A DNA stretch of 64,000 nucleotides, taken from positions 111,763-175,762 of the forward strand of contig DCHS01000010.1 in NCBI GenBank assembly GCA_002314875.1, read 5' to 3'. Within the stretch, counting starts at the first letter, position 1. The number at the start of each line of letters is the position of its first letter. This stretch comes from Prevotellaceae bacterium UBA1746 (GTDB taxonomy: Bacteria; Bacteroidota; Bacteroidia; Bacteroidales; Bacteroidaceae). This document shows, piece by piece, positions 35,564 to 43,605 of the stretch. The position numbers were made by a program, and so were the translations under genes. The notes beneath the pieces were generated by a model. The model was not told the DNA's origin. It was given only the letters and a program-made list of their open reading frames with translations, and made no database searches.

Positions 35564-36661
35564 TTACGACACTATGCCGTGATTGACATGAAACAGGCGA
35601 TAATCCCGTTTGGTAGCAGCAAGAATACTGTCTAAGTGATCACGATTCGTATCGGTAATAAAAATCTGCTGGAATTCATCACCACTTACATAATCGACGA
35701 TGCAACTTACGCGTCCCGCATCAAGCTTGTCAAAGATATCATCGAGCAAAAGAATCGGCGTCTGTCGTTCTCCCTTAGACTTTAAATAGATAAACTGCGC
35801 TAATTTCATCGCAATGAAGAAGGTTTTTGTCTGGCCCTGACTACCCTCTTTGCGCACATTGTAGCCGTTCATGAGAAGTTCTAAATTATCCTTATGAGGC
35901 CCATGAAGTGTGTACCCGACGATATGCTCTCGTTCACGCCAAGACTTTAAAATCGGAGCCAAATCACCTCGTTCTCCATGGCTCTCCAGTTTTATTTCTA
36001 CATCCTCATAGTTATTGTTACAGAGGCGCTTATACATCTCCTTGAAAATAGGCAAAAACTCTTCTACCATTTCCTTTCGAGCTTTATAAATCACCTCAGC
36101 ATCAGCCGCCATCATGGTCTCTAAGACTTCACAAAGACCTTCATCCAACTCTTCTTCCTGTTTCAGCAAGGCATTGCGTTGTTGCAAAGATTTTGAGTAA
36201 CGGATGAGTGCCTCGAGATAGGGTAAATCAAACTGGCTGATAACCACATCCATGAACTTACGGCGCTCTTCGCTACCACCGGAAATCAATAATGAATCAG
36301 CAGGTGAGATCATTACCAAAGGAATCAATCCAAGATGCTCAGAAAACTTCTTGTATTCCTTATCGTTACGCTTAAAATGCTTTCGCTGGCCACGCTTTAC
36401 TCCGCACGAAATCACTTCCGGTTCATTCAACGCGTTAACATATCGCCCTTGAAGCATCATAAAATCGGCTTCATGACGAATATTCAAGTTGTCCTGCTGG
36501 GTAGAAGAACTCTTGCAAAAAGAGAGATAATATATGGCGTCAAGTACATTGGTCTTTCCCATACCGTTATCGCCAATAAAGCAATTAACATTCGGAGAAA
36601 GGTCCAAATCTACCTGCTCGATATTCTTATAATTTAGGAGAGAGAGATGCTCTAAGATCAT
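35564..36661 (-). CDS. recF: DNA replication and repair protein RecF
   Basis: SMC-like ATPase that helps load RecA at gaps, 365 residues. Walker A is IGDNGMGKTN near residue 30, the family HGPHKDNLEL segment is in the middle, and the signature/Walker B region is QGQTKTFFIA with PILLLDDIFDKLD. The ATG at 36661 (MILEHLSL) is chosen over a TTG six bases upstream. recF is often near dnaA, but no dnaA is seen in this window. Confidence 0.95.
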   Translation of the reverse strand: MILEHLSLLNYKNIEQVDLDLSPNVNCFIGDNGMGKTNVLDAIYYLSFCKSSSTQQDNLNIRHEADFMMLQGRYVNALNEPEVISCGVKRGQRKHFKRNDKEYKKFSEHLGLIPLVMISPADSLLISGGSEERRKFMDVVISQFDLPYLEALIRYSKSLQQRNALLKQEEELDEGLCEVLETMMAADAEVIYKARKEMVEEFLPIFKEMYKRLCNNNYEDVEIKLESHGERGDLAPILKSWREREHIVGYTLHGPHKDNLELLMNGYNVRKEGSQGQTKTFFIAMKLAQFIYLKSKGERQTPILLLDDIFDKLDAGRVSCIVDYVSGDEFQQIFITDTNRDHLDSILAATKRDYRLFHVNHGIVS

Positions 36662-36683
36662 ATACAATGTTCAAAAATTAGTG

Positions 36684-36717
36684 CAAAAGTAACATCAAAA
36701 CGGCAAATAACTGCAAA
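36684..36717 (-). promoter_or_regulatory. candidate recF promoter
   Basis: Reverse-strand TTTG (36717-36714), 22-base spacer, TACTTTTG (36691-36684). The spacer is slightly long for the consensus. Confidence 0.45.
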
Positions 36718-36785
36718 ATTTAAATGATTTTTGCACGAAAATTAAAATTTTTCCCATTTTACTTCGCCAATCGTTCCAAATTTCG

Positions 36786-36793
36786 TAATTTTG
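36786..36793 (+). promoter_or_regulatory. -7 element for the TPR membrane protein gene
   Basis: TAATTTTG fits the -7 consensus; the -33 is only approximate (TTCG, 18-base spacer). The leader would be about 70 bases. Confidence 0.45.
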
Positions 36794-36868
36794 TGCCCGA
36801 TTTATGTACACTCCTGTTAAATCGGGTTATTATCACAATTTAGAAATATAAAAAAGAAATAATAAAAA

Positions 36869-37582
36869 ATGGCAAGTAACAACAACGCACAAAGTCTCGA
36901 CATCACGGTATCCAGCACCAAGGCCGAGCAATTTATCAATCAGTACAAGAAGCACCTCCTCATCGGCTTCGGCGTAATCCTCCTCATCGTTCTCGCATGG
37001 TTCGGTGGCAGCCGTTGGATGAGCAGCCGCGAAGACGCAGCGCAGGCTCAGCTCGCTCTTGGTGAAAAGTATTTTACCTCACAGCAGTATGACATTGCCC
37101 TCAATGGTGACTCCGTTAAGTCTAAGAACGCTTTCAAGGGTTTCCTCAAGATTTCCAAGGAATTCACATTTACTGACGCTGCTAATGTAGCTCATTTCTA
37201 TGCTGGTGTTTGCTATGCTCACAAGGGTGACAACAAGAACGCTATCAAGGAACTTGAAGCATTCTCTCCCAAGGGTGATGCAACGATCTCTCCTATGGCT
37301 ATCTTCGACCTTGCAAACTGTTACGCTGCTGAAAACCAGCTCGACAAGGCTGTTGATAACTTCAAGAAGGCTGCAGAAAAGGCAGACAACCCCGCTATCA
37401 GCTCAATTGCTCTCCTCTACGCAGGTCAGATTCTTGAAAAGCAGGGTAAGAAGGAAGAAGCTAACAAGGTTTACAACCAGATCAAGAGTGACTACCCCAC
37501 CAGCCAACTTTCTTCTGTAAATGTCAATAACGGCGTTGTCATCGGTGCTGAAATTGACAAGTACATCGAACGTACGAAGTAA
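36869..37582 (+). CDS. membrane-anchored tetratricopeptide repeat protein
   Basis: A 237-residue protein with a short cytoplasmic N-terminus, one membrane helix (residues ~30-48) and a periplasmic TPR region with repeats around HFYAGVCYAHKGDNKNAIKELEAF, IFDLANCYAAENQLDKAVDNFKKA and LLYAGQILEKQGKKEEANKVYNQI. The layout resembles YfgM-like envelope chaperone partners, but identity is not provable. Codon use suggests good expression. A strong terminator follows. Confidence 0.8.
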   Translation: MASNNNAQSLDITVSSTKAEQFINQYKKHLLIGFGVILLIVLAWFGGSRWMSSREDAAQAQLALGEKYFTSQQYDIALNGDSVKSKNAFKGFLKISKEFTFTDAANVAHFYAGVCYAHKGDNKNAIKELEAFSPKGDATISPMAIFDLANCYAAENQLDKAVDNFKKAAEKADNPAISSIALLYAGQILEKQGKKEEANKVYNQIKSDYPTSQLSSVNVNNGVVIGAEIDKYIERTK

Positions 37583-37604
37583 TTCACAAATTATCGAAAT
37601 AACT

Positions 37605-37648
37605 AAAAGTTTGCTTCCGTATCGATTTTACGGCAGCAAACTTTTTCC
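37605..37648 (+). terminator. terminator of the TPR membrane protein gene
   Basis: AAAAGTTTGC...CCGT (37605-37620) pairs with ACGG...GCAAACTTTTT (37630-37646), ending in a T run. Confidence 0.85.
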
Positions 37649-37700
37649 TTTATAACTTTATCTGGATTCCCAGCGAATCCATTATCACAATTCCATCAAA

Positions 37701-38177
37701 ATGCCAGACTATTCCCTACCAAGCACACCGAGTGACCTACCTGACGCGAGTAATATGCGATTTGGAATCGTTGTCACCGAAAGAAACACGAACATCACCG
37801 ATATTCTTCTGAAGAACGTTGTTGAAACTTTTATTAAAAGTGGTGTCAGCGAAAACAGCATCAACATTCGCCATGTACCAGGAAACTTTGATTTGGTATA
37901 CGGTTGCGCCCGTATGGCCGAGCATGGTTATATCGACGCTATCATTGCCTTAGGATGCGCTATTAAGGGTGAGACTCCCCATTTTGATAATATTTGTTCT
38001 GGAACTACTGCTGGTATGGTCCGTTTGAATGCGACGGGAAAAGTCCCTATCATTAACGGTATCCTTACAGTGAATACACAAGAACAAGCAGAGGAAAGAG
38101 CCATTCGTCAGAATAAAGGTGCAGAGTACGCCATCACCGCTATTAAAATGGTAGAATTTGCTCATTCTTTCGATTAG
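37701..38177 (+). CDS. ribH: 6,7-dimethyl-8-ribityllumazine synthase
   Basis: Penultimate enzyme of riboflavin synthesis, forming icosahedral or pentameric assemblies; 158 residues. Motifs are RFGIVVTERN, the VPGNFDLVYGCARM substrate loop, ALGCAIKGETPHFDNIC, and NGILTVNTQEQAEERA. No FMN riboswitch is seen upstream. It stands as a single gene between two terminators. Confidence 0.96.
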   Translation: MPDYSLPSTPSDLPDASNMRFGIVVTERNTNITDILLKNVVETFIKSGVSENSINIRHVPGNFDLVYGCARMAEHGYIDAIIALGCAIKGETPHFDNICSGTTAGMVRLNATGKVPIINGILTVNTQEQAEERAIRQNKGAEYAITAIKMVEFAHSFD

Positions 38178-38228
38178 ACCGTCCTTATGATGCTCTAAAA
38201 TGGAGCTCTCAAAACATAAAACACAAAA

Positions 38229-38266
38229 AAAAGCCGCAAGGAGTTAATCTTTGTGGCTTTTTCTTG
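38229..38266 (+). terminator. terminator of ribH
   Basis: AAAAGCCGCAAGGA and TCTTTGTGGCTTTT pair with one or two weak positions around TTAA; a T-rich tail follows. Confidence 0.75.
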
Positions 38267-38294
38267 TTTTTATACGAAATATTCAGTAAATTTG
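38264..38294 (+). promoter_or_regulatory. promoter of the leucine operon
   Basis: TTG (38264-38266), a 20-base spacer and TAAATTTG (38287-38294). It abuts the ribH terminator and lies 22 bases before the TPR mini-gene. No leader peptide or leucine-codon run is visible here. Confidence 0.65.
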
Positions 38295-38316
38295 CCGTCG
38301 CTAAACTATAACAATA

Positions 38317-38604
38317 ATGGATTCAAATTATATCGTCCAGATGCTAGAGCAAGCTGGTGCTTTCGAACAGAGCAATCAGTTGGATTTAGCTCAGAATATC
38401 TATAATGTTGCTTTGCAACTTCTTCCAGATTCTGAAACCAAACTTCTCGCCCAGATTCTGCGTCTTCGTGGCAGTATTGCTTATCGTTTAAACAACAAGG
38501 CGGGCGCAATGGATGATATCCGGAAAGCCATGGAGCTTGATCCAGAAATGGCAGCGAACTTCTCGGGAGACTTTTCCAAGTTTTACAACGAAGGTTGCCA
38601 TTAA
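38317..38604 (+). CDS. small TPR-like protein at the head of the leu operon
   Basis: A 95-residue soluble, helical protein with about two TPR units (AQNIYNVALQLLPDSE and IAYRLNNKAGAMDDIRKAMELDP). It is the first gene after the promoter and 49 bases before leuB. I do not recognise a function; its position suggests co-expression with leucine synthesis, not necessarily participation. Confidence 0.7.
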   Translation: MDSNYIVQMLEQAGAFEQSNQLDLAQNIYNVALQLLPDSETKLLAQILRLRGSIAYRLNNKAGAMDDIRKAMELDPEMAANFSGDFSKFYNEGCH

Positions 38605-38653
38605 ATAGTATTACAAACACCTTTTTTGAATGAACAATTAAAAACATACACAC

Positions 38654-39715
38654 ATGAAACTAAACATTGCAGTATTGGCCGGCGACGGTATCGGTCCCGA
38701 GATTTCTCGTGAAGGAATCAAAGTTTTAGATGTAATTGCCAAGAAATTTGGTCATGAATTCAATTATACATATGCACTCTGTGGTGCCGCTGCTATTGAT
38801 GCAGTAGGTGATCCCTTCCCCGAGGAAACTTTCCAGATTTGCAAGGATGCAGATGCAGTTTTCTTCTCTGCTGTTGGCCATCCTAAGTTTGACAATAATC
38901 CTTCGGCCAAGGTTCGTCCTGAACAGGGTCTTCTTGCTATGCGTAAGAAACTCGGCCTTTTTGCAAATATCCGTCCGGTTCAAACCTTTGATTGCTTAGT
39001 TCACAAATCACCACTTAAAGATGAATTGGTTCGAGGAGCAGACTTCGTTTGTATCCGCGAGTTGACCGGTGGTATGTATTTTGGCGCAAAGAAGGAAGGT
39101 GCAGATGAAGCTTATGACACCTGCGCTTACACCCGTCCCGAAGTAGAACGCATCCTTCGTGTTGCCTACCAATATGCCCGCCAGCGCCGCAAGCACCTCA
39201 CCGTTGTGGACAAAGCTAACGTCCTTGCAAGCAGTCGTCTTTGGCGTGCTGTTGCTCAGGAAATGATGGTTGAATATCCTGACGTAACTACAGACTTCAT
39301 GTATGTTGACAACGCAGCTATGCGTATGATCCAGGATCCGAAGTTCTTCGATGTTATGGTAACAGAGAACACTTTCGGTGATATTCTCACTGATGAAGGA
39401 AGCTGCATTACCGGTTCCATGGGACTTCTCCCCAGTGCTTCAACCGGAGAGAGCACTCCAGTATTTGAACCTATCCATGGATCTTGGCCCCAGGCTACAG
39501 GCCTTAACATTGCTAATCCTCTTGCACAGATTCTTTCTGCTGCTATGATGCTGGAATACTTCAATCTCGCAGAAGAAGGTGCTCTTATCCGCAAGGCCGT
39601 AGACGCTAGTCTTGACGCAAATGTACGCACCCCCGAAATACAAGTCCCCGAAGGTGGAAAGTTCGGAACCATCGAAGTAGGTTCTTGGATTGCCGAATGG
39701 ATTTCAAAACAATAA
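38654..39715 (+). CDS. leuB: 3-isopropylmalate dehydrogenase
   Basis: NAD-dependent oxidative decarboxylase, third step of leucine synthesis; 353 residues. Signatures: LAGDGIGPEI at the start, the RELTGGMYFG substrate loop, TVVDKANVLASSRLWR and the metal-site NTFGDILTDE. The gene order here (leuB first) differs from the common leuA-first layout. Confidence 0.96.
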   Translation: MKLNIAVLAGDGIGPEISREGIKVLDVIAKKFGHEFNYTYALCGAAAIDAVGDPFPEETFQICKDADAVFFSAVGHPKFDNNPSAKVRPEQGLLAMRKKLGLFANIRPVQTFDCLVHKSPLKDELVRGADFVCIRELTGGMYFGAKKEGADEAYDTCAYTRPEVERILRVAYQYARQRRKHLTVVDKANVLASSRLWRAVAQEMMVEYPDVTTDFMYVDNAAMRMIQDPKFFDVMVTENTFGDILTDEGSCITGSMGLLPSASTGESTPVFEPIHGSWPQATGLNIANPLAQILSAAMMLEYFNLAEEGALIRKAVDASLDANVRTPEIQVPEGGKFGTIEVGSWIAEWISKQ

Positions 39716-39753
39716 TCCCAGGATTATAAAATAACGACACATAACTGAAAACT

Positions 39754-41250
39754 ATGAACAATAGATTATTCATTTTTGACACTACTCTTCGTGACGGCGA
39801 ACAAGTCCCAGGGTGCCAATTAAATACCGTTGAGAAAATCCACGTTGCCCGCCAACTCGAACTGTTGGGCGTGGATGTGATCGAAGCTGGCTTCCCTATC
39901 TCTTCTCCGGGAGATTTCGAGAGTGTTGTTCAGATTTCAAAGGCTGTTACCTGGCCGACTATTTGTGCATTGACACGCGCCGTTGAAAAAGATATTGACT
40001 GCGCTGCTGAAGCACTCCAATATGCAAAGCATAAACGTATCCACACTGGTATCGGAACATCCGACAGCCATATCCTCTATAAGTTCAAGAGTAATCGCGA
40101 CGAAATTATCGAACGAGCCATTGCTGCAACAAAGTATGCGAAGAAATATGTAGAAGATGTGGAATTCTACTGCGAAGACGCAGGACGAACAGATAATGAA
40201 TATTTGGCTCGCGTTGTAGAAGCAGTTATCAAGGCTGGTGCCACCGTTGTGAACATTCCTGATACTACAGGTTATTGCCTCCCTGATGAATATGGAGCAA
40301 AAATCAAATACTTGATGGACCATGTTGAAGGCATTGATAAGGCCATCATCTCCACCCACTGTCACAATGACCTGGGAATGGCGACTGCTAATTCTATTGC
40401 TGGTGTCCTTAATGGTGCTCGTCAGGTTGAGACAACCATTAACGGTATTGGTGAGCGTGCAGGTAATACTTCTCAGGAAGAAGTGGTGATGATTCTCAAA
40501 TGTCACCACGACCTCAATATCGAGACTAATATCAATACGCAGAAAATCTACGCGACAAGTCGTATGATCAGCAGTTTGATGAACATGCCCGTTCAGCCGA
40601 ACAAAGCCATAGTTGGCAAGAATGCCTTCGCCCATTCCAGCGGCATTCATCAAGACGGTGTCCTTAAAAACGCCTCCACCTATGAGATCATGAATCCAAA
40701 GGATGTAGGAATCGACGATAACAGCATCATTCTTACCGCAAGAAGTGGTAGAGCAGCATTGCGCCATCGTCTTGAAATCTACGATATTAAGATCTCTGAC
40801 GAACGACTCGATAAGGTATATCAAGAGTTCCTCCTATTGGCGGACAAGAAGAAAGAAGTCAACGACGACGATATCCTCGAATTGGTTGGTCGTGACCGCA
40901 GAACGCAGAGTCACATCAAGCTCGAACATCTGCAAGTTACCAGTGGCCGTGGAACGCGCCCCGTTGCAGCCTTAACCCTTGACATTGCCGGCGAAAAGTT
41001 CACTGCAGCCGCTGTTGGAAATGGTCCTGTGGACGCTGCGATCAATGCGTTGAAGCAGATTATCAAGCGTGAAATGAACTTGAAAGAATTTACCATTCAA
41101 GCCATCAACCGCGGTTCTAATGATGTCGGTAAAGTTCATATGTCCGTTGAATACCAAGGTGTAGCCTACTATGGTTTCGGTGCGAACACTGATATTGTAA
41201 CCGCTTCCGTTGAAGCCTATATTGACTGTATCAATAAATTCAGAAACTAA
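39754..41250 (+). CDS. leuA: 2-isopropylmalate synthase
   Basis: Condenses acetyl-CoA with 2-ketoisovalerate, the committed step of leucine synthesis. 498 residues: the DRE-TIM barrel starts FDTTLRDGEQVPG, followed by EAGFPISSPGDFE and the metal-binding HCHNDLGMA. The C-terminal ~130 residues are the LeuA regulatory dimer domain where leucine binds for feedback inhibition. Confidence 0.95.
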   Translation: MNNRLFIFDTTLRDGEQVPGCQLNTVEKIHVARQLELLGVDVIEAGFPISSPGDFESVVQISKAVTWPTICALTRAVEKDIDCAAEALQYAKHKRIHTGIGTSDSHILYKFKSNRDEIIERAIAATKYAKKYVEDVEFYCEDAGRTDNEYLARVVEAVIKAGATVVNIPDTTGYCLPDEYGAKIKYLMDHVEGIDKAIISTHCHNDLGMATANSIAGVLNGARQVETTINGIGERAGNTSQEEVVMILKCHHDLNIETNINTQKIYATSRMISSLMNMPVQPNKAIVGKNAFAHSSGIHQDGVLKNASTYEIMNPKDVGIDDNSIILTARSGRAALRHRLEIYDIKISDERLDKVYQEFLLLADKKKEVNDDDILELVGRDRRTQSHIKLEHLQVTSGRGTRPVAALTLDIAGEKFTAAAVGNGPVDAAINALKQIIKREMNLKEFTIQAINRGSNDVGKVHMSVEYQGVAYYGFGANTDIVTASVEAYIDCINKFRN

Positions 41251-41283
41251 GTTTTCTCTTTTAGAAACATAATTAACAACAAA

Positions 41284-41577
41284 ATGGAACAATACCCAAA
41301 ATGGTTTCTCGCCCTCAACTTTCCTAATGTTGTCATTGCCATGGTGCTGATGATATTCTATATGTTTGGTGGCATTCATCCGTTTGGTGATGTTGACAAC
41401 TGGTTTTACAGTTTCATCATTTACATTTTCAACCAGCTGCTCTGGATTTCTCCCATCGTACTTTTCTTTGTGAGCATATTCTCATGGGGCTGGTGTCGTG
41501 AACGCCTGGCCATTTACACTGCAATTGCAGCTTGGGTAATAAATATCATTTCCATTCTCATTGTTGTTAACGCATAA
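41284..41577 (+). CDS. small three-helix membrane protein inside the leu operon
   Basis: A 97-residue protein with three strongly hydrophobic segments (residues ~14-29, ~44-64 and ~74-95) and aromatic-rich ends. I recognise no family. It begins 33 bases after leuA and its stop is three bases before the leuC start, so it is translated within the operon. A role in branched-chain amino-acid or keto-acid movement is conceivable but unproven. Confidence 0.7.
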   Translation: MEQYPKWFLALNFPNVVIAMVLMIFYMFGGIHPFGDVDNWFYSFIIYIFNQLLWISPIVLFFVSIFSWGWCRERLAIYTAIAAWVINIISILIVVNA

Positions 41578-41580
41578 GCC

Positions 41581-42969
41581 ATGAATACTCTTTTTGATAA
41601 AATCTGGGATGCCCACATCGTACAGATGGTGGAAGATGGTCCCACACAGCTCTATATTGATCGTCTCTATTGCCATGAAGTAACTTCTCCCCAAGCTTTT
41701 GATTCACTGAGAGACAAGAAAATCGGCGTATTCCGTCCGGACCATGTCATTGCTATGCCTGATCACAATACTCCTTCTGATCAGCAGGAAGTAATCAACG
41801 ATCCTATCGGTAAAAACCAGGTGGATACGTTGGCAAGAAATTGCAAGGAATTTGGCATCAAGCACTTTGCAATGGGAACCAAGGACAATGGTATCATCCA
41901 TGTTGTAGGTCCAGAAAAGGCTTTGTCACTTCCCGGCATGACCATTGTTTGCGGTGACAGCCACACTTCCACTCATGGTGCTGTAGGTGCTCTAGCTATG
42001 GGTATCGGTACCAGTGAAGTCGCAGAAGTTCTTGCCAGTCAGTGTATTTTGCAGGCAAAGCCCAAGAGCATGCGCATTACCATTGAAGGCCAGCTTAATC
42101 CTGGAGTAACCGCCAAGGATGTTGCACTTTATATCATGGCACAGATGACGACTGCAGGTGCTACCGGTTATGTCGTAGAGTATGCAGGTAGCACGATCCG
42201 CAACATGAGTATGGAGGGACGCTTGACCCTTTCAAACCTCAGTATTGAAATGGGAAGCCGCGCAGGTATCATTGCCCCCGATGACATAACTTTCGAATAT
42301 CTTAAAGGTCGTGAATACGCGCCCAAGGGTGAAGAATGGGACAAGTATGTTGCGCAATGGAGACTCCTCAAGAGCGACGACGATGCTATCTTCGACAAGG
42401 AGATTACCTACCACGCTGAGGATATAAAGCCCCGTATCACATTCGGTACCAATCCCGGTGCCGGTATTGCCATCGACGAATGCATCCCCACATTGGACGG
42501 TCTGAGCGAATCCGAACAGAAGCAGCTCCTCGCCCAGTTGGACTATATGCAATTCCAGCCTGGTGAGAAACTGGAAGGCCATCCCGTAGATTACGTTTTC
42601 CTCGGCGCATGTACCAACGGTCGTATCGAAGACTTCCGCGCTTTTGCCTCTGTTGTTAAGGGCAAGAAGAAAGCTGAGAATGTTGTTGCTTGGCTTGTTC
42701 CCGGAAGTTGGCTCGTTCGTCAGCAGATTGTTGACGAAGGCATTGATAAGATTCTTGAAGAAGCAGGATTTGAACTTCGTTTGCCCTCTTGTTCTGCATG
42801 TTTGGCTATGAACCCTGATAAAGTTCCCGCCGGAAAACTGGCAATTTCTACGAGCAATCGTAACTTCGTAGGACGTCAAGGTCCTGGTGCTCGCACCGTT
42901 CTCGCTAGTCCCCTCACAGTTGCTGCCTCTGCAATTTCTGGTGTTATTACTGACCCTCGTAAAGCGTAA
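41581..42969 (+). CDS. leuC: 3-isopropylmalate dehydratase large subunit
   Basis: Aconitase-type iron-sulfur enzyme, 462 residues, isomerising isopropylmalate. The [4Fe-4S] cysteines are seen in GACTNGRIEDFRAF and LPSCSACLAMNPDK; VCGDSHTSTHGAVGALAMGIGTSE is the active-site region. With leuD it forms the active heterodimer and could also serve the citramalate route of isoleucine synthesis. Confidence 0.96.
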   Translation: MNTLFDKIWDAHIVQMVEDGPTQLYIDRLYCHEVTSPQAFDSLRDKKIGVFRPDHVIAMPDHNTPSDQQEVINDPIGKNQVDTLARNCKEFGIKHFAMGTKDNGIIHVVGPEKALSLPGMTIVCGDSHTSTHGAVGALAMGIGTSEVAEVLASQCILQAKPKSMRITIEGQLNPGVTAKDVALYIMAQMTTAGATGYVVEYAGSTIRNMSMEGRLTLSNLSIEMGSRAGIIAPDDITFEYLKGREYAPKGEEWDKYVAQWRLLKSDDDAIFDKEITYHAEDIKPRITFGTNPGAGIAIDECIPTLDGLSESEQKQLLAQLDYMQFQPGEKLEGHPVDYVFLGACTNGRIEDFRAFASVVKGKKKAENVVAWLVPGSWLVRQQIVDEGIDKILEEAGFELRLPSCSACLAMNPDKVPAGKLAISTSNRNFVGRQGPGARTVLASPLTVAASAISGVITDPRKA

Positions 42970-42974
42970 AGTTC

Positions 42975-43595
42975 ATGGCAAAACAAAAATTCAATATCAT
43001 AGAGTCCACTTGCATTCCCGTTGCAATCGACAACTGCAATACTGACCTTATCATCCCTGCACGCTATCTGGCGAGCACAACCCGTGATCCTAAATTCTTT
43101 GGCGACGCTTTTATGCACGACCTTCGTTATGATGCTCAGGGAAATCCCGTTGCTGACTTTGTAATGAACCAGCCAGAATTCTCCGAAGCTCCGAAAGAAG
43201 GCGTTCACGAAATAATTATCGGTGGTCAGAACTGGGGAAGTGGTTCCAGCCGCGAGCATGCAGCATGGGCCATCGCCGGCTATGGCGTTCGCGTTGTCAT
43301 CAGCAGCAGTTTTGCTGATATTCACCGAAACAATCTCCTTAATTGTTTCGTTCTTCCCGTTATCGTAAGTCCCGAATTCCAGCAGGAACTCTTCACTTCC
43401 ATTGCTGCAGATAGCAATGCAAAGGTAAAGGTCGATGTTCCCAATCAGACCGTGACCAATCTTGCAACGGGTAACAGCGAGCATTTTGATATCAATGGCT
43501 ATAAGAAATACTGTTTGATGAACGCTCTCGACGACATCGATTTCCTTTTAGAGAATACCGATAAGATTGAAGCCTTCGAAGCTCAACGCAGTTAA
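42975..43595 (+). CDS. leuD: 3-isopropylmalate dehydratase small subunit
   Basis: A 206-residue swivel-domain partner of LeuC. Motifs: DNCNTDLIIPARYL at the start, WGSGSSREHAAWAIAGYGVR with the catalytic Ser, and a C-terminal region typical of the LeuD family. It begins five bases after leuC, indicating coupled translation. Confidence 0.95.
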   Translation: MAKQKFNIIESTCIPVAIDNCNTDLIIPARYLASTTRDPKFFGDAFMHDLRYDAQGNPVADFVMNQPEFSEAPKEGVHEIIIGGQNWGSGSSREHAAWAIAGYGVRVVISSSFADIHRNNLLNCFVLPVIVSPEFQQELFTSIAADSNAKVKVDVPNQTVTNLATGNSEHFDINGYKKYCLMNALDDIDFLLENTDKIEAFEAQRS

Positions 43596-43605
43596 AGACA
43601 TATCT

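Noticed and set aside
37649..37700. FMN riboswitch before ribH
   Set aside because: Only 52 bases separate the preceding terminator from ribH, far too short for an FMN aptamer, and no conserved RFN stems are visible.
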